Assembly: GCF_032854445.1 (NCBI RefSeq)
Contig: NC_088298.1
Coordinates: 3,778,160-3,842,159, forward strand
DNA: 64,000 nt
Reading direction: 5' to 3'
From: Liolophura sinensis
Lineage: Eukaryota; Mollusca; Polyplacophora; Chitonida; Chitonidae
Under the pieces are notes generated by a model. The model searched no databases and was not told the DNA's origin. It was given only the letters and a program-made list of their open reading frames with translations. Made by a program: the position numbers and the translations under genes. Positions within the stretch are counted from its first letter, which is position 1, and the number at the start of each line of letters is the position of its first letter. Positions 1-15,088 of this stretch are shown one piece after another.

Positions 1-3000
1 TTTGATTGTGTGCTTCTTGTCCGGTGGATCTTTTGTCCTACACCCAGTAGGACCATGTTCATATGTGAGTCATTGTGTCAGTTTTTTATCCAAGGCCAGT
101 GGTTTACTCCAGACACTCTGATATCCTCAACCCACAATACTGACTGCTCTGATACACTTGTGAATGGGATGTAAGCCAGATGGCTGTTTCCATTGGTCCA
201 TTTATACCATGAGCAAAAGGGCTCATACACGAGATAAACAAAACACATGGTCATTCATGCCTGTGCTACAACATTACAGACTTGGACAAAAAATCAAATA
301 TTCTGCCGAGGTTTGATTTGTATGCCTATTTCTTGTCTGATTTCAACTTGAAACTGTGTTTGAGTGCATTTAAGACGTGCTTAAAATGCACAAAACTGTG
401 ACTGCCGAGAGTTATGATGCTTTAACCCTAGACACATGGACTTGTTTGTTCCTCAGTGACGGAACTCCAGTCATGCACACTGAAAATAGATATCTAGCTT
501 ATTATTGAGCCTAGTCCACCAGTTGTAGAAATAACTCACGCCTGATTGGTTATAACTGATAACACTGTGGCACTCTCGATTATCTGTGTGCACGATGGGG
601 TACTTTAGTTTGAACTGCGATACCTCGGTTGTGCAATGTCACAAAAATAAAAATTTATGTTCATTAAACTTCGTGTGGGATATTTTATTGATGATTATAT
701 ATTTGGTCTGGTGGTGTCTTTTCTTTCAAGCTAGATGCATTCGTCACTTGTGCATTAAAAGGGTTCACATCAAAGGGACATAACTATATTGAAATGCCAT
801 ACTAAAGCTTGACCGAACTAAAAATGTGTAACGAGCAAAAATCACCTGTGTTTTCCATAATCTCATGAATTACTGTTATCAGTATGTTATCTGTATTTCT
901 GCCTGGTAAGTAAGACTTTGACATAAGGTGTGGCTTAATTTTTTCACAGCTTAGAAAAATTTTTAAACTGTAATAACCTGAAAAAAAGTTCAACCACAAG
1001 AATTTCAATCAATATTTTTCAATCACATCCATTCCAGGTGATAAAATGTATTTTGTATTTCCACCTGACACATTCAATTAGTTATTAACCCATAGAGTTA
1101 TGAATGTAGAGGTTGCAGATGTTTGTGACATACTTCATTGGGTACATAACCCAGGAGCTAGCTCCATGTGGCGTCTCCAGCTCTGTGGAGGATATTTAGA
1201 CACTGCTGTTAACTACCCAGCTACACATTCCCTCATTGATTTGTGCGACTGTGTATTCCCCCTCCTCTTCCAGCTGCCCCTACCCCCCCCTCCCCCCACC
1301 CTCTGATATGGGATTTCTTAATGAACAGCTTCTACTGGACCCTGGGCATGAGCAGCAATGCACTTTACCGTAAATATTAGAAAAAAAATGTTTGTGGATG
1401 TTTTGATTTTGGTGCATTTTGGAGAAGTGTGCTGGTTTCTTTATTGAACTCTTGACATTTAAAGGATCATTTTATGGGCTGGCTCTAAGAGAGCTTTTTT
1501 TTTCCTTTTGCCAAGAGAAAGTCATTCTTGACTTTTAAAACATACCTTAGATACCATAGAAATTGGAGCATAGTAATTATATATAACATGGCTGGAGTTC
1601 ATGGTAGACTGGCTCTAGCTTCACAAATAGGCCCAGGAGCGCATTGTTTTCTGCTGTAATGCAGGAAAGTGATTATGTACAACCTACAGCCGAATTGTGA
1701 GTTCACATATACTGAAAAGTGATGTACTTGAGGGAAAAACACAAGAATACCAAGCTTTGGACTGCTTTGTTAAATATGTGTAGGAGAAGGAGTTTTACAA
1801 GCCTCCCCATTGAGAAGGGAATAATAATGAGTAATCATTTATCTCTGATATGTCTACATCGTTAGACTAGAATCCTGGAAAATGGCTGCTGCCAGTAACT
1901 CTTATAAGATTTTGTTTGCTGATCTATTAAGGCACATTCTATTAGACAGAGCATATAAAGTTTCAAGGCTTGGCTCTTCATCTTGCGGGCTTCACATTGG
2001 GAATTGTGATCTGTCACTTACCATCTTTTACAGTTAAGGTTCTTGTTTAATTTTGACTACTGCTTGGCTTCTGTTACAGCCATGAGGAATTCAGAATTAC
2101 TGGGAAACACATTTTCATGTACTTTTGAGCTGGGAAACAGTAGGAAACGTTTTTTTCGGTTCCCAACAATTTCTGCTGTGGGAACCGATTTCCCTGTAAT
2201 AACTTTAGGATTAATGGTATTTCATCCAATAAATTTTTGGTGTTTCTTGCAGATTTTATTTTCAGTTACTGTGTGAAGTAAAATTACCATAATCCCTCAA
2301 CCTTTTTGTTGAAAATGTATGTACTGTCACAGAATGATTGAGGTATCCGACTGCAATAAAAAAGAAGGGAGAGAACTGGGTATTCTAAACTTCGTCCGTT
2401 TGAGTTATCTCCCCGTACCTGAAGAGTACAATGCAGCATGTATTAAATACAACTTCCACAACAGCCTTGCAATCAAACAAATCTCAGAATCCGAATTTCA
2501 TATGAACAACAACTTCCTTGGTCAAGGACCTTGATTGGCTTTCTGTCCTGCATGTAATTCATCGGCTGTGCTTCTTTCTGCCCTTTGTGGCAGACAGCAT
2601 TGCAGGCTTGTGGTACACAGAGAGATTGAAACCCTTCATTTTTTGTGAGACCATTCATGGCAACAAAGTACAAGCATCTAGTGACATCTTAGCCACGATT
2701 TGAAGGCTCACAACTCCCAGTTGTCGGACAGTTAACTCTGTTCAATGTTTGCTGAGCAGTACTGAGTGAGTAGCCAAGCCTTTTTGTGGAAAATGGACTT
2801 TTGGCTCCGTGAATTGTTTACCTGGGAACTGACACAGAAATGGAAGGATTATTTCCGTAAAATCCTCATGCCAGTAATGCCACATTTAGAAAAAAGTAGG
2901 AAAAGCTTTTCTGAAATTATTCCTAGACAATTTGGAGTATAGGTTTTGCTGGAAGTAAACTTCAACAAACTGCAGGTGAACATTGCCTGTTCAATATGGC

Positions 3001-3082
3001 ATTCCCCTGATCAAGGTTTGTGTCAGGGTTTGTCCAGTAAAGTGCTCATCTCCTTGATGAACAGCACAGCTTACATAGCATC

Positions 3083-3400
3083 TTGATTTCTTGCCTTGGT
3101 TGCTTGGTGCTTGTTGGTTTCTTGGTGCTTTTTGATTTATTGGTGCTTCTGGCTGCTTTTTGGTTTCTTGGTGCTTCTTGGTTGTTTTTGGTGCTTGTTT
3201 GCGTCTTGGTGCTTTTTGTGGATTTTTGGTGCTTCTTAGTTTCTTGGTGCCTCTTTGTTTCTTTGTGCTTTTAATTCTTTAGAGTTTTTTGGGTACTTAT
3301 TGCTTTTGAGGAATTTTTTTGGTGCTTAGTTTTTCGATACTTCTTAATTTTTGGGTCGTGCTTAATTTTTTGGTGGTTCTTGTTTTCTTGTGCCTTTTTG
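3083..3400. repeat. Degenerate T/G-rich tandem repeat
   Basis: Imperfect reiterations of TTGGTGCTTCTTGG and TTTCTTGGTGC over about 300 bases. Confidence 0.75.
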
Positions 3401-4775
3401 TACCCCTTGGTTCATCCCCAAAACTTTGTGGTTCAAACATTGTTCTAAAATCACAGTAAGTTGATTATACAACTTCAGATGCACTCCCCTGTCACTTAGC
3501 ATAGCTAGCAAAGAGCCTCAGGGTCAAGAACATAGCCAAGAGCTGCTGTTGTCCCTCTGACAGAATCTGCAGAATGTGTTGCTAAGATTGTTGTGAAATT
3601 ATGCGGAGCTGAGTGTTCCCCCCTGCACCCCCTGCACCCCCAGCTGTGGCATATGCTCAGCTGACCCAAGGGCCACTATAAACTGCCCCTGCTGCTATGC
3701 CCTAGTCTCTGTTTGCCCCCAGCTTATTCACACATTGTTATCGGAGGGATTGGAATGAGTGAGGCTCCATAAGGGTGGGGTCAGATGGGGTCAGATCATT
3801 ACATATACAGGGGCTCAGATTACCCTGGTAAAGTGCATTACAGGATGTGCTGTTAGGTATTTTTGTACACTACCAAGATTGGGTAACATTGCCTCCACTT
3901 GGTAAAAGCAAGCAATGGCTATTTTGTTGCAGTTTCATAATTTAACACCTTGCAGAAAAAGCAGCAATAAGTAAAGATAAAGTGCTTGTTTCATCCGGAA
4001 TTCAAGAAAATTTTATGTGTAAAATTTTTTAATTTACATCTCTTGTTTATCGTGTTAACTCATCTGGGAACAGGACTTAACTTTTTTAATTAACTTTTTG
4101 GACAAATCTAGTGTAACTTTATGAGATTTGAAATTGAGGATTGAGTCAAGAGATTAATGTGTTTTTAGCTGGGTTCTGTATGAATTGCAGAACCCATTAT
4201 GGGTTCCTGCCACCATAATGTTGGTCGTCTTGAGGACGTCGTAAAACACCAGTAAATACATTTTAATTAACAGTATTTGCATTTTTGAGAACAGCATTAT
4301 TTTTGACACAGTAAGATTATTGTTTTGTTGATAGTTATAAATAAATGTGTAAATTTTTAGCTTGTTTGTGGTTGTCCTAAAAAAAAAAAGAGATTAATTT
4401 GTCCTGTTCTCTGTGTAAGCTATGGCTGAGTGTTCACAGACGTTTAATAGATTTAGACTGACTATGAAGACTGGAGATTACCCTGGTATGTTAGAGTATT
4501 TAATGAAATTTTGCATCTACATGCAGCTATAGTGCTGTTGGGAAGTAGTATCATGTCTGGAAAAGGGTGTTTGACGGTTTTGAAAACACCCCTGTGGAGA
4601 AAAGTGCTAGTTCCCATATTGTTCATTTTGTATCGTATTAAAACAAGGCTTCATAAAAACATTTGACTTCATATTATATAGTATGGACTATATGGGTCTT
4701 CCCACCTTCTTCAAAGGGGTGTTTTAAAAAAAATATGAGGCACTTATTTCAAGGCTTGTTTTTGTTTTTAAGAAG

Positions 4776-4860
4776 GTGTGTGATTATCACACCTCTTGCA
4801 GGAGACCAGGAGTGTGATTATCACACCTTTTGCAAGAGACCAGGAGTATGATTAGCACTC
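4776..4860. repeat. 34-bp tandem repeat with near-palindromic core
   Basis: Two good copies and one decayed copy; each carries GTGTGATTATCACAC followed by CTTTTGCAAGAGACCAGGA. A related GTGTGATAACACGCC is at 4947. Confidence 0.7.
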
Positions 4861-6303
4861 CTGAATTCATATTACCAAGCCTCTTGATTTTGTCTGCTAC
4901 CTTGTTTTAGCACACCTGGACTTCGTGTCAGGAATGTTAAGGTGTCAGAGTGTGATAACACGCCTCTGTAGTAAATCACCTGCAATTTCATGACAGTTTT
5001 CTCCCTGCTAGAAACTTTACCTGATTTCTCACCATATAATCCCCCATTGGCTCTACAGTTAGTACAGCAGTGTGATTAGTCGGTGCAAAATCACATAAAT
5101 CCCAGGTGATTTGTACGTTCAGGTAAATATATGATGTATAGGTTACATGCTGCCCCAGTTTGTTATCAGTTTGGCTGCTAAGGTTCTTATCCTGTAGAAT
5201 AGCTCCTTGTTTGTGAATAATTGCCTGTGATGGAGAAAACAAATGGCGGAGTAAAGCTAGCAGGTGACAGCTCTTTTAAAGCTTCACCCTGGGAGTAATA
5301 CCTAGCGCTCATTAATTAGCATGGCCTGGTGGTGCTTACAGAATGCTGGTTTGTCGTGCATCGTTTTGGTTGACAACTTTAGATGTATTTGGAAGATAAG
5401 ATGACATCCTGCTGAATTAATTTTCAGTTTCAGCAACAAAATGACCATTATTTTTTGGCGTCTAAAAATGTGCTGACATCCCTGATAACATAAAATTCTG
5501 TACTACATGTAAGACAACGATGACAAAGAATATATCATACAGTTTTGCTCTAGTTTGGTTTATATCTAATCATGTGACACGTTCACACTTAAAACACTGC
5601 AGTATAACGGGTGATAATTTAAGAAGAGGTCTAACCTGGGAATAGCAAATGATAGTTATATTGCGAGTGTCACTAATCCCCCCCCCCCTTCCATGTGAGC
5701 CTCACTGTGTGGTGGCATTATTGACTGATAAGTGTTTACAGACCCTTCAATGAGGCTCCATTGGATCATCCGTTTTGATATACATGTAAATATACCGTGT
5801 GGTCCATAAATCTCCCTTAGGGCTGCCAGGTGTTCATAGTTCTATGCCTGCCAGGAACTAATATTGTTCTCTGGTAGTGACTAGTAGGATGAAAAGAGAA
5901 GCTGTTGTTTTATTTCTCATGTTCTGGACAGAGCATGTGAGGAATGGTGGTTTTGAGAGCCTTTGCCCAGCTTTGAGGAAGCATATTGATCCAGAATTTT
6001 TGTGATTGACGCTTGAATGTGTTGTTTTTTTTTTTTTGTTTGTTTTTTTTTTTTTGGCGTAATTGAACTCAGAGAGTTCCCAAGAGTATGGAGAACTGGA
6101 GAAGATCTGGAAAATGAAGAAGGCCATTGAAGGTCTTGAAAATAGGTCTTGAATTACCAAAATCTAATAAATGTGTTTGGAAAAACTGTCATTTGTCTAG
6201 CATGTTTAACAATTCGCGAGATCTGGTGATGTATTGTGTTATGTTTCTATGATTGATTATTCATTTTAATGCCATATATGTGAAGTAATATGCTACTGTC
6301 ATG

Positions 6304-6935
6304 AACAGTCGACATTGCTCCAGAAATGCTGGTCTCCAAAACAGTTGAAATTCAGAATTAATGAAACCGTGAATTTGTGATTTTTGCAGTGGAGAAAGTT
6401 AAATATTTTTTAGAGTGTGAGGTGAAAATGATAACCCTTGAGACGTGATACTCTGTTTATTATTTAATATTTTGATAGCATCGTGATTTTGTGTATTTTA
6501 ACAAGTTTAAGCAGTGATTTTAGCTGAAGGCCTTCACAGACTTGTGTATACAGAGTGGCATCGCTCACTGTGTCTTGTGTGACATCATGTTGTGTTACGT
6601 GACATAAATGTTAATATTGACTGAACTTGTATTATGACGTTCATTCTGCTAAGCTCGGATTGGAAACGTCGTAAAACGAGATGTTTCTGTGTGACGTCAT
6701 GGCATCGCGGTGTGTAATAACAAAAGTGGTATCTAACTTTAGCCAGTGAGATATCACGTTTATCAGAGAAGAAAAGCCTGACATTTCACCTTTACATAAA
6801 TGATAAAATATACCGCTATAATAAACAGTCGACATTGCTCCACGAATGCTGGTCTCCAAAACAGTTGAAATTCAGAAACTAATGAAAACTCTGTGCTCCA
6901 TGAATTTGTGATTTTTGCAGTGGAGAAAGTTGCAG
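6304..6935 (+). repeat. 100-bp duplicated segment, copies 522 bp apart
   Basis: AACAGTCGACATTGCTCC starts at 6305 and again at 6827; similarity continues through TTTTTGCAGTGGAGAAAGTT in both copies, the second with a 15-base insertion. Confidence 0.8.
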
Positions 6936-7039
6936 AGTTCGTATTAGTCTTGATTGTGGTGTTCAATCACAAATTGAGGGTTGAACGCTCAATCTCAAAC
7001 ATTAATTGTTCGTTCAGAAGGACTTGGTGCAAGTTTATT

Positions 7040-7130
7040 ACAATTTGAGGTGGAGGATTTATTACAGTTGGAGGTGGAGGATTTATTACTGTGGGAGGTG
7101 GAGGATTTATTACAGCTGGATGTGCAGGAT
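7040..7130 (+). repeat. 24-bp tandem repeat, about 4 copies
   Basis: Unit GAGGTGGAGGATTTATTACAG plus three bases. Confidence 0.75.
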
Positions 7131-7458
7131 TCAAACCAAAAAAAGTTGACTGTACGTCTGTAAGCTAACCACAATTTGGTGTTTAAGGGGCCTAACCCAA
7201 AGACTTGTGCTAAAGCTACAGTTTATTGTAATTTTTTACATTTGAGTGTTCAGAGCTCAAATACACAATGATTCTTCAAGAAGGGTTTTGTGAATATTTT
7301 GACGATTGATGATGACCAAGGAAAATTGCAGAAATACAGGTAGAAGTAAACCAGTATTTTGGGGGTTGACAGATTTTTCTGATTAAACAATTTTATGGTC
7401 AGAGGTGATATTTGATGACCCAGATTTTCTATGGAGGACTAAACATTTCTGACATTCT

Positions 7459-7650
7459 AATTCCTCAACCTCTGCTATGTGAAACAGCAACTTTCAGTGC
7501 AATTCATGCACATTTTTAAGCTGACTTCTGAGACAGAACTACATTGGTCAGATTAGCCAGATGGCTTCACAAAGAGTATAATTTTATCAGTCTACACAGG
7601 ATAATGCTTGAATAAACACCTTAATTGCGAAAAGGTTGAAGAATTCCAGC
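7459..7650. mobile_element. MITE-like element, copy 1
   Basis: Imperfect inverted ends: ATTCCTCAACCTCTGC on the left and GAAAAGGTTGAAGAATTCCAG on the right, with a shared internal block (ACTACATTGGTCAGATTAGCC, CACAAAGAGTATAATTTTATC). Related copies at 51239, 58335 (inverted) and 60070. Confidence 0.65.
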
Positions 7651-7988
7651 CGCTGACGTTCTTCTGGTTACTGACATGATGACCTACTCATGTGTGGAAG
7701 TTTGAATGAGTAGATCCTTGTAACAAAGTATGAATGAAAAAGAATGGTAGGTGTAATTGTTGGCAAGATGTTTGAAAGGATGTTCAGAGGAATTATTTGC
7801 CTGACCAGAACATTGAATTAAAATTATGAAAGAGTCGTAAAATAAGGAGACAGAAGAAAGGCTGCAGGCAAAGTCATAGTTAATAAGTACAGCTTTACAT
7901 GAGGGACAGGTTTTATTTTCATGTCATGCCTAACTGCTTGTGCCTTGTCTGCATATGTTTTATGACTGCATTTGACAAGGTGGCTACC

Positions 7989-9513
7989 ATAATACCCCTA
8001 AATATGATACGTGTGTCACAAAAAAGCATAACCGTAATACCCCTAAATATGATACCTGTGCCAGAAAAAAACATAACCGTAATGCACCTAAATATGATAC
8101 GTGTGCCACAAAAAAGCATAACCGTAATACCCCTAAATATGATACGTGTGCCATAAAAAAGCATAACCGTAATACCCCTAAATATGATACGTGTGCCAGA
8201 AAAAAGCATAGCCGTAATACCCCTAAATATGATACGTGTGCCATAAAAAAGCATAACCGTAATACCCCTAAATATGATACGTGTGCCAGAAAAAAGCATA
8301 ACCGTAATACCCCTAAATATGATACGTGTGCCAGAAAAAAGCATAACCGTAATACCCCTAAATATGATACCTGTGCCAGAAAAAAGCATAACCGTAATAC
8401 CCCTAAATATGATACGTGTGCCAGAAAAAAGCATAACCGTAATACCCCTAAATATGATACGTGTGCCAGAAAAAAGCATAACCGTAATACCCCTAAATAT
8501 GATACGTGTGCCATAAAAAAGCATAACCGTAATCAACTAAATATGATACCTGTGCCAGAAAAAAGCATAATTGTAATGCACCAAAATATGATACGTGTGC
8601 CAGAAAAAGCATAATTGTAATGCACCAAAAAAGTGATACGTGTGCCAGAAAAAAGCATAACCGTAATACCCCTAAATATGATACGTGTGCCATAAAAAAG
8701 CATAACCGTAATGCACCTAAATATGATACGTGTGCCAGAAAAAAGCATAGCCCTACTGCACCTAAATGATACGTGTGCCAGAAAAAAGCATAACCGTACT
8801 GCACCTAAATGAATCGTGTGCCAGAAAAAAGCATAACCGTAATACCCCTAAATATGATACGTGTGCCAGAAAAAAGCATAACCGTAATACCCCTAAATAT
8901 GATACCTGTGCCAGAAAAAAGCATAACTGTAATACCCCTAAATATGATACGTGTGCCATAAAAAAGCATAACCGAAATACCCCTAAATATGATACGTGTG
9001 CCAGAAAAAGCATAACCATAATACCCCCTAAATATGATACGTGTGCCAGAAAAAGCATAACCGTAATACTCCTAAATATGATACCTGTGCCAGAAAAAAG
9101 CATAACCGTAATACCCCTAAATATTATACCTGTGCCAGAAAAAAGCATAACCGTAATACCCCTAAATATGATACCTGTGCCAGAAAAAGCATAACCGTAA
9201 TACTCCTAAATATGATACCTGTGCCAGAAAAAAGCATAACCGTAATACCCCTAAATATGATACCTGTGCCAGAAAAAAGCATAACCGTAATACCCCTAAA
9301 TATGATACGTGTGCCGTAAAAAAGCATAACCGAAATACCCCTAAATATGTGCCAGAAAAGCATAACCGTAATACCCCCTAAATATGATACGTGTGCCAGA
9401 AAAAGCATAACCGGAATACTCCTAAATATGATACCTGTGCCAGAAAAAAGCATAACCGTAATACCCCTAAATATGATACCTGTGCCAGAAAAAAGCATAA
9501 CCGTAATGCACCT
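7989..9513. repeat. 45-bp minisatellite, about 34 copies
   Basis: Unit CCCTAAATATGATACGTGTG followed by CCAGAAAAAAGCATAACCGT and AATAC. Variants: GATACC for GATACG, CCATAA or CCACAA for CCAGAA, and loss of one A from the A6 tract. Because 45 is divisible by three, long open frames appear on both strands (repeats of 15 residues); they track the unit length, not selection for protein. Confidence 0.95.
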
Positions 9514-10712
9514 TAATATTAGTAGATTGTCAATGAATTTAAAGCTCTGTCATACACCTTTGTGGGGCCTTGGTGGCATATAAGCAGTTAGTGCTGCTTG
9601 CTAGCATTTATTGAAGACCACTCTTTTCCACAAAGATGGTGTGTATATCTGTTCCTCAATTAAGTAATTTGCCAGATGTCAGTGGTTTATGCCAGAGGCT
9701 CTGTTTTCATCCATCCTTTAATCTTACAGCCATAGTGTTTGTGGAAAAATGGAGTTTGGATTAAGCAACAGTCAATCAAGTAAATAATGTGTTAAATATC
9801 TGCAGCATCTAGAGTGCGTGTTACTTTATACAGTATTGTATTTGATTTGCACCCGCTAGAGCCTCATGTTAGGGATATCTTCACCTGGAGATCTCCACTA
9901 AATACTGTCCAGGTTAACCATGCTTATAATTGGGGCTCAGTTGGGGAAATAGTGACGTTTAGGCTGTCTACAGATGGTTGCCACCCTGTAGAGCCTCCTG
10001 ACAGAAGCAACTTCATCTGAACATAGATCTTTACTAAAGGTTGTCCAGGTTAAACTGGCCTTTGACAGGGGCTCTAAAGGGGTGGGGATTCCCATGATTC
10101 CAAGTTGAAGATAGGATCATGTTGATTGGTATCTCATACAGGTTGAAGAGTGTTAAATATTATTAAAATGTACAGCAGAAAGAGTAAAACCAGGACAATG
10201 TTGACTGTGAATCCAGCTTGGATTTTATCCTAACAATTCATGCAAATGCTTAAAAAGTAGCAAATTACACACCCTCTAGCACCATGGCTTAATTAGAATT
10301 AGGTATTAAAAAAAAAAAATGCCAAGGCAGTGGTTTGGTGACACAAATGTCATTAACATGCACATCTGACAGCCTTAGAGTTTGATGTGATTTGATTCTG
10401 AGGAGCAGACCATGGTTAATTAATAAGCTGACAATCCTATCTGCTGAAACACAAGGTACAGGTTCAATCCCAAGCGTGGACACAGACACAGAACTTCCAC
10501 ATTTCTTCGTTCTTATTGTGTGCGATGGTCATATAGTGACAGTTAGAAGTTGATGGCATTAGTGTGACCGTTTTTATCCTCTTGTTTTCGTTAAAAACCA
10601 CTTGTCTTCCCCCTGATCAGTGTGGGATGGACTAGTCTGTATATATAATGTGGGAAAGTGCATCAGTAATTTGCCGAATGTTGAAGGTTTACATTGGCCC
10701 ATTATGTTGTAA

Positions 10713-11993
<1,281 letters not shown>

Positions 11994-14060
11994 TCAAAAA
12001 GGCAAGCGTAATGTGAACCACATCATCAACCAAATCTCATCAGGGCTTTATTTATTCATGTCTTCAGGATTGTGTGAAGGAAGAGAATGTTTTGAGTCAT
12101 CAAGTATAAAGCGTCTGACTCTAGTGTTACCAGTGTGAAGGAAGGAAGGAAGGAAGGGAGGGTCTAAGCAAGAGCACTCCCCTGTGTTAGAGGAGCATTT
12201 AGTACCAGCTGCTGATTGTAGAATTATCATCAAGGAAAAAAGATATCCTATCTACCAATCAGATTGCAGATATGCCTGACCTTCACCCTGGCAAATGTTC
12301 TTCACCCCTAAGCTATCATACAGACTGTTACCTCTCCTTTTGTATAAATCATCCTGAAGAACATTTGAATCTAGACCAATCGTGTGAAGGCTTCCTTCTC
12401 TCCATTGTAGCTTCTTTAAGAATCCACCCTCGGATTGGGTGAATGTTGTTACTGACATTTTCTTTGTTTTAAAAAGAATTGTTGTGAAGCTTTGTTGGAA
12501 AATTATTGTTTTTTAGCATGCCTAATGTGGTTGGGGATTCAGTACATGGACCCAAACACTGGACTCGTTTGCCTGCAAGTTGAAAAAGAGAAAAGGCAAT
12601 CTTAAGAATATGTTGCAGAAATTGTTTTCCTGCTTTGCGATGAAAGCGCGTTTTAAATTCTACAAGCCTGCCTATCAGTTAATGGTGCTTGAAATCGAAA
12701 AAAGAAAGAGTTGGTACATGTAAATGAAATCTAGAAATTCATTGGACAAGGTGTTGAACCAAATCGTCCAATCAGAAGTTTGTATTGCTTAGTGCGCTTA
12801 AGGTACAAGTAAGTTCTACCTCAGTAGAAGAAAAACATACATTGTAGGCCTATAAATGTGAATTTTATATTACTACATGTAGTGTGCAAATCACTTAATG
12901 GCATTGGAAAATGTCATTTGAATGCATTTTACGAGAATTTTAGTCATAACGCTAAAACAATAGGATACAAAGTGGTTGATAGGTTGCTATGTTTCTTTTG
13001 CAGAAATCGCCACAATATGGCTGTAATGTTGCTAATGTGACATCACAGTGTAAAGCAAAAATCAAAGGTCAGCCATCATGTGTAGCTCTTTATTTTGTCT
13101 GATTTTTAGGTTGGTACGTTTTAATATTTAAAGAAAAAGAAAAGAAGTAAACAAATAGTGTGGTGGTTTTGGACCTGGGTTTCATGTAATTTAAATCAGG
13201 TTACGTGTAAAATGTTTGACTAACAATGACACAAAATGGTGGAGCTCATGCAATGACCTCTTGTGACAGTACATACATGTAACTTTAGAATTAGCCAATC
13301 ACGTTGAGGCATTCACCAGGATTTTGATGGATAGAAGGGGAATCCACAGGAAAACTATTGCCTTGTCAACAAACCTGTTTGTGATTGGTTGAAAACGCTA
13401 CCCTTGGTAATGTGCTGGGTACATGCATTTGCCTGCTGGTTAAATTGCTTTTTTGTCTACATGTACATGTGACTTGATTTTAATTGGATTGGCCTAGGGT
13501 TAAGAATTGTTGTCATGAAAGTGAAATTATTGTGTCTTTTTAGTTCATCGAAAAAAAGAAACAAACCAATAGTGAAATTGATAATATATGTTATGAAGTG
13601 GCATCATTGCAAGTTTCCATTTTAGTGGTTAAATTGCAAATCATATGTTCACTGAACTTCAGCTTTCCTCTATGTGTGTTTTTACTGTGAATTCCAGGAA
13701 AATCTGACATTGGTGTGGAACTATAAACATGTAGCACTATGGGCACAAGCACCCCTACCCTCTACCCCCTCCCCCAAAACCACCGCCAGCAGACCCACAC
13801 CTTGTCGAAATAACTTTTCAGATACCCTCAAATTTTTAAAAAAATTTTTCTGTTCCCTATTTTGATCTAAAAGTGAGCTTGCTTTTTGCTTTTTATGTCT
13901 AAGGGAATTCTGGTGGGTTTCCATATTTTCTGTTTATGGGAATATTTATGAGAATTACATACCCACCTTCCCATCATGAGTCTTGAGCCTTCAATATTAC
14001 CATGGTGATATGCTAATTCCTTTGCCTGTGCGTTAATAAAATATATTCACAGGGTTGTGT
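11994..14060 (+). other. UBE2E: UBE2E 3' untranslated region (approximate)
   Basis: The first AATAAA I see downstream of the stop is at 14035-14040, giving a 3' UTR of up to about 2 kb. It contains several purine-rich runs such as the GGAA repeat near 12138-12158 but no clear coding exon. An earlier end using a variant poly(A) signal is possible. Confidence 0.4.
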
Positions 14061-14427
14061 TAAGACATGATTGAGCACTGAAAACATTGCTAATGTTGGT
14101 GAAGTATGAAGTATCTTTGATTACTTCGGAGTTAAAAAATTTAAATAAATTTTATCATGATTTTAATTAAATATGAAGGTACACGTGTAGATACAGTACT
14201 CACCCCAAAGTGAATTATACTGCCTGAATCTATCAGTTCTGCACTTTGTTTCAACCTCCATGTAGGACGCTTCCCAATGTACAGTTTATTTGTACATTAA
14301 CAAATGTACACTGTGTTACCTTGTCAGCAGTATAGTCAAATGTATGTATGCAACTATGACAAAAAATATTGTGATTATTAAAATTACCCAAGTATGTAAA
14401 TAGCCTTGGACTTCTTGTTTTTTGCTG

Positions 14428-14429
<2 letters not shown>

Positions 14430-14497
<68 letters not shown>

Positions 14498-14525
14498 GTG
14501 TGTATATATATATATACACACATAT
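14430..14525. repeat. (TG)n/(TA)n microsatellite
   Basis: TG run followed by about 25 TA units, then TGTGTG and TATATA again. Confidence 0.95.
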
Positions 14526-14952
14526 ACACAGAGCCCATGGGGAAACCCATGACCATCCACAGTGATTTTTATTTGAAATACTGAATGTAGAAGTGGGGAA
14601 CGTTTTGTTTCAAAGGCGTTTTGGCAAACACTTTGATGGCTCGATATGAATTGTGACTTCAGACGTGTAGCTGTCTGTCTGTGTCAAATGTCAAAAATCC
14701 AACAATGTGTCAGAAATGGCCAATATGATTCCAGTGTTTCAAATACAGTTTACTCCATTACAGAAATTCGAAAAAAAAATTAATGGAACTATGTTTCTAT
14801 TTAGATAATGGTCTTTCATCTGGGATATTCTTTGTGATAGTGACACCTTGGCATTCGAAGATATTTCCGCTAGGACAAGTACATTAGCATAGAAAAGGAC
14901 AGAACAGAGTGTTAAGAAAAATATTTGATCTTGTACTGATATCAGACAAGGT

Positions 14953-15088
14953 CGAGGGAAGATCAGTCAGCAACCTGCGGATGGTCGTGGTTTCCTCGGG
15001 CTGTGCCCAGTTTCCTCCCACCATAATGCTATCGGCCATCGTATAAGTGAAATATTCTTGAGTACGGCGTAAAACCCCAATCAAATAA
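14953..15088 (+). mobile_element. 5'-truncated SINE with target-site duplication
   Basis: Body from CAACCTGCGGATGGTCGTGG to the tail CAATCAAATAAAT. The 14-mer ATATCAGACAAGGT flanks it at 14939-14952 and 15089-15102, a clear retrotransposition footprint. Confidence 0.88.

Noticed and set aside
7919-8536. 205-codon minus-strand open frame with 15-residue repeats
   Set aside because: It is the 45-bp minisatellite read in a frame; equivalent frames exist on the other strand and in other phases, so it reflects period divisible by three.
7989-9513. CRISPR-like array
   Set aside because: Units are contiguous with no unique spacers and the genome is clearly eukaryotic.
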